From positions 62,001-126,000 of the forward strand of contig JAIQFH010000010.1 in the NCBI GenBank assembly GCA_020073385.1: a DNA stretch of 64,000 nucleotides. The letters are read 5' to 3'. A model generated the notes under the pieces. The model was not told the origin of the DNA. It was given only the letters and a program-made list of their open reading frames with translations, and ran no database searches. Of the stretch, positions 34,925-44,086 are shown piece after piece. The DNA comes from Terriglobia bacterium. GTDB taxonomy: Bacteria > Acidobacteriota > Terriglobia > Terriglobales > Acidobacteriaceae. Each line of letters opens with the position of its first letter. Within the stretch, counting starts at the first letter, position 1. Position numbers and translations under genes: made by a program.

Positions 34925-35106
34925 TGAGAAACCTTTACATGATCTACGGAGTCATGGTTCTTGGACTTCTCGGCATGGCTGAATACCGCGGCTGGAGCCT
35001 CGCCTCCGTCAACGAAGTTAAGAACGTTCCTCGCTCTGTACGCGACAATCCCGGCTCGTACCGTTCCGTTTATGCCGTCTATCACCATTACACAGGAGGC
35101 AAGTAA
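34924..35106 (+). CDS. Small single-pass membrane protein of the SPFH/aminopropyl operon
   Basis: 60 residues. ATG overlaps the preceding TGA by one base, and the next ATG follows its stop directly, so it is locked into the operon. One N-terminal transmembrane helix (MIYGVMVLGLLGMA) is followed by ~38 polar residues (VKNVPRSVRDNPGSYRSVYA, then YHHYTGGK) rich in Tyr, Arg and Ser. It fits no family I know. The tail would face one side of the membrane and could bind a partner such as the DUF350 protein. Its size and sharp overlaps argue for a real gene. Confidence 0.7.
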   Translation: MRNLYMIYGVMVLGLLGMAEYRGWSLASVNEVKNVPRSVRDNPGSYRSVYAVYHHYTGGK

Positions 35107-35316
35107 ATGGGCATCCAGGCTACCAACGTCGTAAATGCCATCATCTACGCGGCGATCGGAATCGTGATCTTTGCCGGCGCGTTTCTCGTCATCGACAAAG
35201 TGACTCCGTACAACTTGTGGAAGGAAATCGTTCAGGAGCACAACACGGCTCTCGCCCTGTTGCTGGGAGCGATGTCTCTCGGAATTTGCATCATCATTGC
35301 GGCTGCCGTCCACTAA
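35107..35316 (+). CDS. DUF350 family membrane protein
   Basis: 69 residues, two transmembrane helices (NAIIYAAIGIVIFAGAFLVI and ALALLLGAMSLGICIIIAAA) joined by TPYNLWKEIVQEHNT. This is the signature of one DUF350 unit (YjfL-like), which in other bacteria occurs next to DUF4178, PspA/SPFH and polyamine-related genes. Homologues often have two to four such units; this one has one. It follows the 60-residue protein with no gap, and the TTG start of the membrane aminopropyltransferase lies inside its last codons (20-base overlap). Biochemical role unknown; a small membrane channel or scaffold is a guess. Confidence 0.85.
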   Translation: MGIQATNVVNAIIYAAIGIVIFAGAFLVIDKVTPYNLWKEIVQEHNTALALLLGAMSLGICIIIAAAVH

Positions 35317-36814
35317 CTTGGGGATCCTGCTTTTCATCACGGTCTTGCTGATCGCCGCCTGCGGGCTCATCTACGAGCTCATCGCGGGCACTTTGGCCAG
35401 CTATCTTCTGGGCGACAGCGTTCTGCAATTCTCTACCATCATCGGCTGTTACCTGTTTGCCATGGGGATCGGCAGCGCGCTCTCGCGCTACATCGATCGC
35501 GGGCTCGCCTACCGTTTCGTGTGGATCGAGCTGCTGCTTGGTGTGATTGGCGGCTGTTCCTCTGCCCTGCTGTTCCTCGCGTTCGCGTATACGCAGGGAT
35601 TCCAGCTTCTGATGTATTCGCTTGTGGTGGTAATTGGAATCCTCGTAGGGCTTGAGATCCCCCTTCTGATGCGGCTGGTGCGCGGCCGCTATCACTTTCG
35701 CGATGTCGTGGCGCACGTGCTTACGTTCGATTATCTCGGCGCTCTCGGAGCATCGCTTCTGTTCCCCATTCTGCTTGTGCCCTATCTCGGACTGGTGCGG
35801 TCGGCGATGCTGTTCGGCGTGATCAATGTTGTTGTAGCTCTATGGAGTACTTTTCTATTTGCCAACCAGATCGCCGCCGTGCGAGCGCTACGTTCGCTTT
35901 GCGTGGTTGTCCTTTGCGGACTCGCCATCGGGCTCGTGGAAGCCAAACGCATCACCGCCGCCGCCGAAGACAACATCTACGCCGACGAGATCATCTTCTC
36001 CCGGGACACTCGTTACCAGCACATCGTTCTGACTCGCTTCAAGGATGACATCCGTCTTTTTCTCAGCAGCCATCTGCAGTTCAGTTCCCGCGATGAATAC
36101 CGTTATCACGAAGCGCTCATCCATCCCGGGCTGTCGGCCATCCCTGCTCCCCGTCACGTTCTGGTGCTCGGCGGAGGCGACGGATTGGCTGTCCGCGAGA
36201 TTCTCAAATATCCCCAAATCGAGAGTGTGACCTTGGTCGATCTCGATCCCGAGATGACGAAGCTGTTCTCCACCAACCCCATGCTGACCGCACTGAACCA
36301 GAAGTCCTTCCTCTCGCCGAAGGTTCACATCATCAACGCGGACGCTTTCCCTTGGGTCGATTCCAGCACCGACAGCTTCGATTTCATCGTCATCGATTTT
36401 CCCGATCCCACCAACTACTCGCTGGGCAAGCTGTACACGACCGCCTTTTATAAAGCCGTTGCGCGCCACCTCAGCACGCAAGGGTTGATGGTGGTGCAGA
36501 GCACTTCGCCCATGTTCGCGCGTGACTCGTATTGGTGCATCGCTGAAACCCTCAAGCAGGCGGGACTACAGACCTATCCCTATCACGTGTATGTTCCATC
36601 GTTCGGAGAATGGGGATTCGTAATAGCCGGCCATCGTGACTTCCAATTTCCCATTTCCCTGCCTGCCGGGCTTCGTTTCGTCAGCGTTACCGGGCTACCC
36701 GCGATGTTTCAATTTCCACCCGACATGTCTCCTCTACCCATGCCGCCCAACCGCCTGAACGATCAGGTTCTGGTGCGGGCCTACGATCAAGACTGGAAGG
36801 ACATCAGTCATTGA
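35297..36814 (+). CDS. Membrane-embedded aminopropyltransferase (spermidine synthase-like)
   Basis: 505 residues, TTG start at 35297 inside the DUF350 gene (another TTG at 35321 is possible). Residues ~8-215 hold seven hydrophobic helices (e.g. ILLFITVLLIAACGLIYEL, LLMYSLVVVIGILVGLEIPL). The rest is a spermidine-synthase fold: Arg/Glu-Tyr-His motif SRDEYRYHEALIHP (~263-276), nucleotide-donor loop LGGGDGLAVRE (~288), VDLDPEM with the acidic ligand, and IDFPDPTNY (~355), keeping the DxxDP catalytic aspartates of aminopropyltransferases. It should move the aminopropyl group of decarboxylated AdoMet, supplied by SpeD, to an amine at the membrane. The acceptor is unknown. Its stop overlaps the next start (TTGA). 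Confidence 0.85.
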   Translation: MRLPSTNLGILLFITVLLIAACGLIYELIAGTLASYLLGDSVLQFSTIIGCYLFAMGIGSALSRYIDRGLAYRFVWIELLLGVIGGCSSALLFLAFAYTQGFQLLMYSLVVVIGILVGLEIPLLMRLVRGRYHFRDVVAHVLTFDYLGALGASLLFPILLVPYLGLVRSAMLFGVINVVVALWSTFLFANQIAAVRALRSLCVVVLCGLAIGLVEAKRITAAAEDNIYADEIIFSRDTRYQHIVLTRFKDDIRLFLSSHLQFSSRDEYRYHEALIHPGLSAIPAPRHVLVLGGGDGLAVREILKYPQIESVTLVDLDPEMTKLFSTNPMLTALNQKSFLSPKVHIINADAFPWVDSSTDSFDFIVIDFPDPTNYSLGKLYTTAFYKAVARHLSTQGLMVVQSTSPMFARDSYWCIAETLKQAGLQTYPYHVYVPSFGEWGFVIAGHRDFQFPISLPAGLRFVSVTGLPAMFQFPPDMSPLPMPPNRLNDQVLVRAYDQDWKDISH

Positions 36815-38340
36815 AAGCATCGCGGCGCCAGTTCCTGCAGTCCGGCAGCGCAGCACTGATCGGTCTCTCGATCAAAGCGGACCGGGCGATTGCAGGATCG
36901 TTCGTGAATGATTCATTTCAGCTCGGACATCAACTGCGAGACCGGACGCAGTTCCCTGCGCCGAAGCAGGTTCAGAAGCGGTCAGTCGTAATTGTAGGCG
37001 GGGGAATTGCCGGTCTTAGCGCCGCCTGGCGCTTGCACAACAAAGGTTTCACCGATTTCGTCTTGCTTGAGATGAACGACCAGCCGGGCGGCAACTCTCG
37101 CTGGGGCGAAAATGAAATCACACCTTATCCGTGGGCCGCTCACTACGTTCCCGTGCCGGGTCCGAAAGCCGTTTACGTTCGTGAGCTGTTTGAGGAACTG
37201 GGCGTCCTCAAAGACGACCGCTGGGAGGAGCGTTATCTTTGCTTCTCTCCACAGGAAAGACTCTTCCTTTATGGAAGATGGCAGGACGGCATCGAACCGG
37301 CAGTCGGACTTACAGCAGCCGATCGCGATCAGTTCCGCCGGCTTGAAGATCACATCCACACGTTTCACGCGAGCGGCAAGTTCACCGTACCGATGGAAGT
37401 CGGCTTCTCCGACAGCACGGCCGAACTCGATCGCGTCTCGTTCGCCGAATGGCTGCGAGCTCAGGGAATGAACTCGCGCATTCTGAACTGGTACCTGAAC
37501 TACTGCTGCCGTGACGACTACGGCGCTACCACCGCCAATACTTCGGCATGGGCGGGAATTCAATACTTCGCCTCACGCGAACCGGAGGAAAAAGGTCCGC
37601 TGACGTGGCCCGAAGGCAACGGCTGGATCGTGCGCCGCCTGATGGACCGGATCGGAAAGTTCGTACAGCCCAATCGCATGGTGCACAGAATTTCACAGAC
37701 CAGTAAGGGTGTTGCGATTTTCTCTGACGACACAGAATATCGCGCAGAATTCGTGATCTTCGCCGCACCCACTTTTCTCGGCCCTTACCTGATCGAGGGC
37801 ATGGCCCCACTGCACGTTTTCGAATACTCCCCGTGGCTCACTGCAAACATCACTCTCGAACATCTGCCGGCCTCGTACGGCACAGATCCCACATGGGACA
37901 GCGTCGTTATGGATTCCCCGACTCTCGGCTACGTGGACGCAACGCATCAGTCCCTGCGCACGCACATCGATCGCACGGTGTGGACCTTTTACTGGGCACT
38001 CGCCGAAGGCACGCCGGCGCAAAACCGGCAACTCTTATTAGACAAGGATTGGAATTACTGGAAAGAAGCGATCCTGCGCGATCTGGAGCGAGTGCACGCT
38101 GACATCCGGCAATGCGTTTCGCATATCGACATCATGCGAATGGGTCATGCCATGGCTCGCCCCAGAGTCGGAGCAATCTTCTCCGCCGAACGCCGCAGCC
38201 TTGCCGAGCCGCATGGCCGCATTTTTTTTGCAAACTCCGACCTTAGCGGTTTCTCGATCTTTGAAGAAGCTCAGTACCGGGGCGTGACCGCCGCCGACTT
38301 CGTCGCCAGCAAACTCGGCGGCCACCGCACCTCACTCTAA
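36811..38340 (+). CDS. Tat-exported FAD-dependent amine oxidase-like protein
   Basis: 509 residues; TTG start 36811 overlaps the preceding TGA. A twin-arginine signal (SRRQFLQSGSAALIGL) is followed by the FAD-binding dinucleotide motif VVIVGGGIAGLSAAWRL (~58-74), LLEMNDQPGGNSRW (~87-101) and a C-terminal FAD contact near GRIFFANSDLSGFSIFEEA. This is the amine oxidase/phytoene desaturase class of flavoproteins. With the upstream polyamine enzymes, oxidation of a polyamine-type product in the periplasm is a plausible job; a desaturase-like role on another substrate cannot be excluded. Last gene of the run: no co-directional gene follows within 100 bases except the separately promoted phosphoketolase. 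Confidence 0.75.
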   Translation: MKASRRQFLQSGSAALIGLSIKADRAIAGSFVNDSFQLGHQLRDRTQFPAPKQVQKRSVVIVGGGIAGLSAAWRLHNKGFTDFVLLEMNDQPGGNSRWGENEITPYPWAAHYVPVPGPKAVYVRELFEELGVLKDDRWEERYLCFSPQERLFLYGRWQDGIEPAVGLTAADRDQFRRLEDHIHTFHASGKFTVPMEVGFSDSTAELDRVSFAEWLRAQGMNSRILNWYLNYCCRDDYGATTANTSAWAGIQYFASREPEEKGPLTWPEGNGWIVRRLMDRIGKFVQPNRMVHRISQTSKGVAIFSDDTEYRAEFVIFAAPTFLGPYLIEGMAPLHVFEYSPWLTANITLEHLPASYGTDPTWDSVVMDSPTLGYVDATHQSLRTHIDRTVWTFYWALAEGTPAQNRQLLLDKDWNYWKEAILRDLERVHADIRQCVSHIDIMRMGHAMARPRVGAIFSAERRSLAEPHGRIFFANSDLSGFSIFEEAQYRGVTAADFVASKLGGHRTSL

Positions 38341-38449
38341 AAACACACGGACCATTTCGGAATCCCGATGCTTCGACCTCAAACAAAAAATCCCTGAGAC
38401 ATTGTCACCAACTGAGTTAGGGGCATAGGCTATCTGGAAGGAGTTATCT

Positions 38450-40888
38450 ATGAGCACGATCGAAGCCAGCAACCCAGCCGAAATCCTCGAACTCAGCCCT
38501 TACGCTCCGACCCGCTCGACCATCAAAGACAAGCCTCTCAGCGCGGAAGAACTCCGCAAAACCGAAATCTACTGGCGAGCCTGCAACTACCTCAGTCTGG
38601 GAATGATCTACCTTCGCGATAACCCTCTGCTCACTGAACCTCTGAAGCCCGAGCACATCAAGAATCGACTGCTGGGTCACTGGGGATCGAGCCCCGGACT
38701 TTCCTTTATTTATGTCCATCTAAACCGCCTGATCAAGAAATACGATCTCGACATGATTTTTCTGGCCGGCCCGGGACATGGCGCTCCCGGCGTGCTCGGC
38801 CCGGCCTACCTCGAGGGCACGTACTCCGAGGTCTATCCCGAAAAGAGTCTCGACGTCGATGGCCTGCGGCAATTCTTCCACGAATTTTCCTTCCCCGGCG
38901 GGATCGGAAGCCACTGCACTCCGGAAACTCCGGGTTCAATTCACGAAGGTGGAGAACTCGGCTACGTCCTCTCCCACGCGTGTGGTGCGGCCTTCGACAA
39001 TCCCGAGTTGATCGTTGCGGCAGTCGTGGGCGATGGCGAGTCAGAAACCGGTCCTCTGGCGACTTCCTGGCACATCAACAAGTTTCTGAACCCTGCGCGC
39101 GATGGCGCTGTGCTTCCTATCCTTCATCTGAACGGCTACAAGATCGACAATCCGACCTTGCTGGCGCGCATTTCGCACGAGGAAATTGAAAATCTCTTCC
39201 GCGGCTACGGCTGGACGCCCTATTTTGTGGAGGGCTCCGATATCGACAGCATGCATCAGGCGATGGCCGCGACGGTGGAACGTTGCATCGATGAAATCCG
39301 CGAACATCGACGCGCGGCGAGAGAGCATGGCGACATCACCAGACCGCGCTGGCCTATGATCGTGTTGCGATCCCCTAAGGGCTGGACCGCGCCGCGCACC
39401 ATCGAAGGCCATTTCCTCGAGGGCTTTTGGCGCGCGCATCAAGTGCCGCTTCCGGCCGTGAAGAAAGATCCCGAGCAATTACGTGCTCTTGAAAACTGGA
39501 TGCACTCGCTGAGGCCCGAGCCTTTATTCGAGAGCAATGGCCGGCTGGCTTCAGTGTTTCGTGACTTGGCGCCCACCGGCGACCACCGTATGAGCGCTAA
39601 CCCGCACTCCAATGGTGGTCGTCTTAAGAAAGCTCTACGCTTGCCCGACTTCCGTGACTTCGCCGCCAACGTTGACAAGCCCGGCCATGCGCAAGTCGAG
39701 AACACTCGTCCGCTGGGTTTCTACCTCGCTGAAGTCATGAAGAGGAACGCCAGCAATTTCCGCGTATTCGGCCCCGACGAGACCAGTTCAAACAAGCTCG
39801 ACGGACTCTACACAGTGACAAAGAAGTTCTGGATCGAGGAGCGATTTCCCGAAGATGATGACGGTGGCAATCTCGCACCCGACGGCCGCGTCATGGAAAT
39901 GCTCAGTGAACATACCATGGAGGGCATGCTCGAAGGCTACCTTCTCACCGGACGCCACGGCTTTCTCTCGACTTACGAATCATTTGTGCACGTTATCGAC
40001 TCGATGTTCAACCAGCATGCCAAGTGGCTGGAGATCTGCAATCACCTGACTTGGCGGCAGGCGATCGCATCGTTGAACCTTCTGATCACGTCGACAGTGT
40101 GGCGGCAGGATCACAACGGTTTCACCCATCAGGATCCAGGCTTCCTCGATGTCGTGGTGAACAAAAGCGCGAACGTCACGCGGATCTACTTGCCCCCTGA
40201 CGTGAACTGCCTGCTCTCAGTCGTCGACCATTGCCTGCGCAGCCAGAACTATGTCAACGTGATCGTCTGTGACAAGCAGAAGCACCTGCAGTATCTGAGC
40301 ATGGAAGCCGCCATCATTCATTGCACGAAGGGCATTGGAATCTGGGATTGGGCCAGCAACGACGAAGGCGGCGAACCCGATGTGGTCATGGCCTCAGCCG
40401 GCGACATTCCGACTCAGGAAGCACTGGCTGCCACTGATCTGCTGCGCAAGGAATTCCCGGACCTCAAGATTCGCTTCATCAATGTGATCGATCTGTTCAA
40501 ACTCCAACCGGCGAGCGAACATCCTCACGGACTCTCTGACCGCGAGTTCGATTCGTTGTTCACGGTCGACAAGCCAGTCATGTTCAACTTTCACGGCTAC
40601 CCGCAACTGATTCACCGCCTAGCCTATCGGCGCACGAATCATTCCAACATCCACGTGCGTGGATACAAGGAAAAAGGAAGCATCAACACGCCGCTGGAAC
40701 TGGCAATCGACAACAACATTGACCGCTTTAGCCTCGCCATGGACGTAGTCGACCGGGTTCCGAAGCTGCAGAGAATCGGAGGCCATGCCAAGGAACGATT
40801 CCTCAACCAGCAGATCGCATGCCGCAACTATGCCCATCAGCACGGCATCGATATGCCCGAAGCGACAGACTGGACCTGGCCCTATTGA
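38450..40888 (+). CDS. xfp: Phosphoketolase (xylulose-5-P/fructose-6-P)
   Basis: 812 residues, the usual length. AAGGAG is 7 bases before the ATG. ThDP-dependent: [19 protein letters not shown] (~103-121), [31 protein letters not shown] (~196-213) for ThDP/Mg, [11 protein letters not shown], and the phosphate-binding HQDPGFLD (~562). It cleaves xylulose-5-phosphate or fructose-6-phosphate with phosphate to acetyl phosphate plus an aldose phosphate. The acetate kinase gene stands convergently 66 bases downstream, so acetyl phosphate could be used for ATP. A weak promoter-like pair (TTGTCA at 38402, TAGGCT at 38426) lies just upstream. Confidence 0.95.
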   Translation: MSTIEASNPAEILELSPYAPTRSTIKDKPLSAEELRKTEIYWRACNYLSLGMIYLRDNPLLTEPLKPEHIKNRLLGHWGSSPGLSFIYVHLNRLIKKYDLDMIFLAGPGHGAPGVLGPAYLEGTYSEVYPEKSLDVDGLRQFFHEFSFPGGIGSHCTPETPGSIHEGGELGYVLSHACGAAFDNPELIVAAVVGDGESETGPLATSWHINKFLNPARDGAVLPILHLNGYKIDNPTLLARISHEEIENLFRGYGWTPYFVEGSDIDSMHQAMAATVERCIDEIREHRRAAREHGDITRPRWPMIVLRSPKGWTAPRTIEGHFLEGFWRAHQVPLPAVKKDPEQLRALENWMHSLRPEPLFESNGRLASVFRDLAPTGDHRMSANPHSNGGRLKKALRLPDFRDFAANVDKPGHAQVENTRPLGFYLAEVMKRNASNFRVFGPDETSSNKLDGLYTVTKKFWIEERFPEDDDGGNLAPDGRVMEMLSEHTMEGMLEGYLLTGRHGFLSTYESFVHVIDSMFNQHAKWLEICNHLTWRQAIASLNLLITSTVWRQDHNGFTHQDPGFLDVVVNKSANVTRIYLPPDVNCLLSVVDHCLRSQNYVNVIVCDKQKHLQYLSMEAAIIHCTKGIGIWDWASNDEGGEPDVVMASAGDIPTQEALAATDLLRKEFPDLKIRFINVIDLFKLQPASEHPHGLSDREFDSLFTVDKPVMFNFHGYPQLIHRLAYRRTNHSNIHVRGYKEKGSINTPLELAIDNNIDRFSLAMDVVDRVPKLQRIGGHAKERFLNQQIACRNYAHQHGIDMPEATDWTWPY

Positions 40889-40900
40889 AACTCCGGGTGG

Positions 40901-40935
40901 CCCATCCTTTCCGCGTTCTTTGCGGCAAGGGTGGG
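40901..40935. terminator. Bidirectional hairpin between xfp and ackA
   Basis: CCCATCCTTTCCGC (40901-40914) pairs with GCGGCAAGGGTGGG (40922-40935) over 14 positions with one mismatch and one G-U, loop GTTCTTT. It sits between two convergent stops and may end both transcripts, although U-runs are poor. Its form (GGTGGCCCATCC...GGGTGGGTATTC) also looks like a dispersed intergenic repeat. Confidence 0.55.
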
Positions 40936-40954
40936 TATTCCGGCAAAATGCTAT

Positions 40955-42199
40955 CTACGACGGATGCGGCTCGTCTTTGATCACGCGCACCGTATCGCGC
41001 GCAATCAACAATTCCTCGTCGGTCGGAATCGCGTAGGCGAGCAACTTCGAATCCTCGGTACTGATCAGGCCTTCGTGCCCCACCGTCTCCTGATTCTTCG
41101 GCGCATCAAGACGCAACCCGGCCCACTCCATCTCACGACAAATGCGCGCACGCACTTCCGGCGAATTCTCCCCGATGCCGCCAGTGAACACGACGGCATC
41201 TGCCCCACCCATGGCAGCAAGATAAGAGCCAATGTACTTGCGAGCCCGGTAGCAAAAGATCTCAAGCGCCAGGCGCACTCTCCGGTCGTCGTGGTCCGTC
41301 AGTTCCGCTTGCAGCTCCCGCATGTCATTCGTCAGCCCGGAAATTCCCAGGAGCCCCGATTGAGTATTCAGCAACGTCTCCACTTCTGAAGACGACATTC
41401 CTTCTTTGCGCGCGATGACACCCACGATCGCCGGATCCAGATCGCCCGACCGTGTGCCCATCACCAATCCTTCGAGCGGCGTCAGCCCCATGGATGTGTC
41501 GACCGGAGATCCCGCTTTTATCGCCGCGGCAGAACAACCGTTTCCCAGGTGAAGGGTAATAATATTCGTCTGCTCACGAGTGAGTCCTCTCAGTGCCCGG
41601 TACCGAAAGGCAACGTAGCGATGCGACGTCCCATGAAATCCGTATCGCCGAATGCGATGTCGACGATACAGGTGATAGGGGATCGCATACAGATATGCCT
41701 GTTCAGGAATCGAATGATGGAACGCCGTATCAAATACCGCCACCTGCGGCACCTCTTTGCCAAAAAGCTCTCGCGCCGCCAGAATTCCCTTCACATTATT
41801 CGGATTGTGCAGTGGCGCCAGATCGATGCAATCCTCAATCCCCTTGAGCACTCGATCATCAATCAACGTCGATTCCTTGAATAACTCACCGCCGTGCACG
41901 ACGCGATGACCGACGGCATGTATCTCGGCCGTATTCTTGATCTCGTGAATTCCCGAGCGTTCCGATGCGATGTAGCGGAGCAGATAATCCAGAGCCGCTC
42001 CCATGTCTCTGACCGGCGCCGTCAGAGTTTTCTCGGGTTCCTTGCGATAGCGGATCTTAACGATCGCCTCGCCCCCGATCCCCTCAACTTCCCCGCGCAG
42101 AATGCGGTCGTCCTTATACGCCTTAATCTGCTCAAGGTCAGTGGCAATAATCTGAAACTTCAGGCTGGAACTTCCCGAATTCAGGACTAGAACGTTCAT
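40955..42199 (-). CDS. ackA: Acetate kinase
   Basis: 414 residues. Starts [18 protein letters not shown], the family's N-terminal phosphate/Asn motif. Other marks: GHRVVHGG (~97), [22 protein letters not shown] (~165), [13 protein letters not shown] (~190) with the catalytic-site histidine, [11 protein letters not shown] (~222), [20 protein letters not shown] (~242) and [14 protein letters not shown] (~340) for ADP. It interconverts acetyl phosphate + ADP with acetate + ATP. Convergent with the phosphoketolase gene, so separate control is likely. No phosphotransacetylase gene is in the window. A 100-base gap separates its start from the RDD gene end. Confidence 0.95.
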   Translation of the reverse strand: MNVLVLNSGSSSLKFQIIATDLEQIKAYKDDRILRGEVEGIGGEAIVKIRYRKEPEKTLTAPVRDMGAALDYLLRYIASERSGIHEIKNTAEIHAVGHRVVHGGELFKESTLIDDRVLKGIEDCIDLAPLHNPNNVKGILAARELFGKEVPQVAVFDTAFHHSIPEQAYLYAIPYHLYRRHRIRRYGFHGTSHRYVAFRYRALRGLTREQTNIITLHLGNGCSAAAIKAGSPVDTSMGLTPLEGLVMGTRSGDLDPAIVGVIARKEGMSSSEVETLLNTQSGLLGISGLTNDMRELQAELTDHDDRRVRLALEIFCYRARKYIGSYLAAMGGADAVVFTGGIGENSPEVRARICREMEWAGLRLDAPKNQETVGHEGLISTEDSKLLAYAIPTDEELLIARDTVRVIKDEPHPS

Positions 42200-42302
42200 G
42201 AAGGCATTCTCGATACGATAGGATCATTTCAAAGATAAGCCTCGAGAATGCATGAGGCAATCAGGAAGGGCCACTCCCACGTCCGTGTGGGAATCAGTTC
42301 TT

Positions 42303-43070
42303 CTACCGGAATCTCCCGCCGTCGCGCACCTTGCGTGCCGCTTCCTCCAGGAAGTCGTCAACGTGCTGGTGGGATTGCGGCTGCAGCCCAGTCTTCGCCT
42401 TGATGCGCTCGGCAATCTGGATTGCGGTTCGCAGCCGAACCTCGGGGTCCAACTCAAAACGTCGGCTGAGGTAGGTCTCAATCAGCACCAGCTCTTCGGC
42501 CGTCACCTGCCCCATTCCTCCTGAGGCAGAACTGGCCTCAGCCGCCGTGTTCCACGTAGGCCGCACTTCCTCGCTCGGTTTCTCGTGAACTACCACCGTG
42601 CCAGCCACGAAGTCTCCCAAGCGGCGGCTTTGCTTGTTCAGCATCATGCACACCAGGCCCACGCCGTAAATGCCGGGCATAACGTCGACGGCCCGCATCA
42701 AATTCCGTCCAATCGCCTCAAAAGCATTGATCGGACGGCCGCTTTCCTTAATCACCCGGATTCCCGCCACTCTCTTGCCCGGCGTCTGCCCCTTCCAGAC
42801 AATTTCGAAGAACGCAAAGTATCCCCAATAGATGGCGAACCCGACGAAGATAGCCATCGCCGGCCCCAGGTTCTTGGGTAGGAACGTGAAAATCGAGAAT
42901 CCTTCCGGAAGTAACAGCAGGAAGATGAGTCCCGTTATGAGGTAGAGGGCTCCCTGGATTAAAGTATCAATGGCAATCGCGAGGAATCGGCTGCCGATCC
43001 CGGCAAGAGGCAGTTCCAGTGCGATCTGCTCTGGAGTATCGATCTTCAGTTGGTCGAACGAATCAACCAT
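42303..43070 (-). CDS. RDD family membrane protein
   Basis: 255 residues from ATG 43070 (MVDSFDQLKIDTPEQIALEL); GGTGG lies ~7 bases upstream. The RDD domain is clear: LAGIGSRFLAIAIDTLIQG (Arg and Asp of helix 1), FEIVWKGQTPGKRVAGIRVI, and RNLMRAVDVMPGIYGVGLVCMML, with three or four hydrophobic helices. A C-terminal ~80-residue cytoplasmic tail ends in LEEAARKVRDGGRF. RDD proteins occur near MoxR/DUF58/SpoIIM genes, as here; their role is unsettled, with ion transport suggested for some. Its start codon overlaps that of the divergent SpoIIM-like gene. Confidence 0.85.
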   Translation of the reverse strand: MVDSFDQLKIDTPEQIALELPLAGIGSRFLAIAIDTLIQGALYLITGLIFLLLLPEGFSIFTFLPKNLGPAMAIFVGFAIYWGYFAFFEIVWKGQTPGKRVAGIRVIKESGRPINAFEAIGRNLMRAVDVMPGIYGVGLVCMMLNKQSRRLGDFVAGTVVVHEKPSEEVRPTWNTAAEASSASGGMGQVTAEELVLIETYLSRRFELDPEVRLRTAIQIAERIKAKTGLQPQSHQHVDDFLEEAARKVRDGGRFR

Positions 43071-43071
43071 G
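43068..43071. other. Overlapping divergent start codons (CATG)
   Basis: The palindrome CATG supplies ATG to both strands: plus-strand ATG at 43069 for the SpoIIM-like gene, minus-strand ATG at 43070 for the RDD gene. There is no intergenic space, so each promoter and ribosome site must lie in the other gene's coding region. Confidence 0.65.
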
Positions 43072-44022
43072 ATTTCCACCCGCTGGCTCGAGAAGCGCAA
43101 ACCGCACTGGGCGAAGCTTGAGGCCCTGCTGAACCAGAGTTCCAAGAGCGGACTGAAGTCGCTGTCGCGCTCCGACCTGCAGGAACTAAGCTTGCTCTAT
43201 CGCCAGACCGCCGCCGACCTCGCCGCCATCCGCGAAGACCGGGGATCGGTGCATTATGCGCGCTACGTCAACCAGTTGCTGGTGCGCGCCCACAATACCA
43301 TCTATTCCGGCCACAGGGCGAGTCCCATGGCCGTGATTTCCTTTTTCACGACGACGTATCCCCTGGCCTTTCGGCGCCACCTGCGCCACTGCGCGCTGGC
43401 CACCGCCATCTTCGCCATCGCCGGACTTGTAGGCGCAGTGATCACGTATCAGAATCCCGACTTCAAAGTTAAGCTGCTCGGGCCACAGATGGTCGAAACT
43501 ATCGACCGGCATCAGATGTGGACACATTCGATCGTCGGCATCAAACCGGTAGCTTCCAGCGCCATTATGACCAACAATATGAGCGTCGGCTTCACCACCT
43601 TCGCGCTAGGTATAACGGGCGGCCTGGGAACGATCTACATGATGGCATTCAACGGTCTGCTCATCGGTGTAATCGGTGTCGCCTGCCATCTTTCGGGGAT
43701 GAGCCTGCAGCTTTGGAGCTTCGTTGCACCGCACGGTGTACTCGAGTTGCCCGCGATCTTCATTGCCGGCGGAGCAGGCCTGCGGATCGCTCAAGGCCTG
43801 CTCTTCCCCGGCGTTCTGCCGCGCCGCGATTCGCTGGCTCGCGCCGGTTCAGAAGCCGTGCAGCTGCTGCTCGGAACCATTCCTATCCTGATCATTGCAG
43901 GCATTATTGAAGCGTTCGTTTCGCCCACCGGTCTTGCCATCCCGCTGAAATTCTCTATGGCCGCCGCGCTGTTCGTTCTGCTCAACGTCTACCTGTTCGG
44001 GGTAGGGAGACAGTCGACATAG
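43069..44022 (+). CDS. SpoIIM-like (stage II sporulation protein M family) membrane protein
   Basis: 317 residues from ATG 43069; homologues typically begin MIS-RWLEKRKPHW, which fixes this start even though no clear ribosome site precedes it. The N-terminal ~95 residues are cytoplasmic and helical (LEALLNQSSKSGLKSLSRSD, LYRQTAADLAAIREDRGS). Then five or six membrane helices, including ALATAIFAIAGLVGAVITY, GVIGVACHLSGMSLQLWSF and VLELPAIFIAGGAGLRIAQGL, the GxLELPAIxIAGGAG signature of the family. Outside spore formers the family travels with RDD, MoxR and DUF58 genes. Function there is unknown. Confidence 0.85.
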   Translation: MISTRWLEKRKPHWAKLEALLNQSSKSGLKSLSRSDLQELSLLYRQTAADLAAIREDRGSVHYARYVNQLLVRAHNTIYSGHRASPMAVISFFTTTYPLAFRRHLRHCALATAIFAIAGLVGAVITYQNPDFKVKLLGPQMVETIDRHQMWTHSIVGIKPVASSAIMTNNMSVGFTTFALGITGGLGTIYMMAFNGLLIGVIGVACHLSGMSLQLWSFVAPHGVLELPAIFIAGGAGLRIAQGLLFPGVLPRRDSLARAGSEAVQLLLGTIPILIIAGIIEAFVSPTGLAIPLKFSMAAALFVLLNVYLFGVGRQST

Positions 44023-44086
44023 CCGAAGCGCCAAAAAAGTTACTCGCCGGGGCAACTTTCCGTCGTGTATTGTGTCCGCAAGGAAA

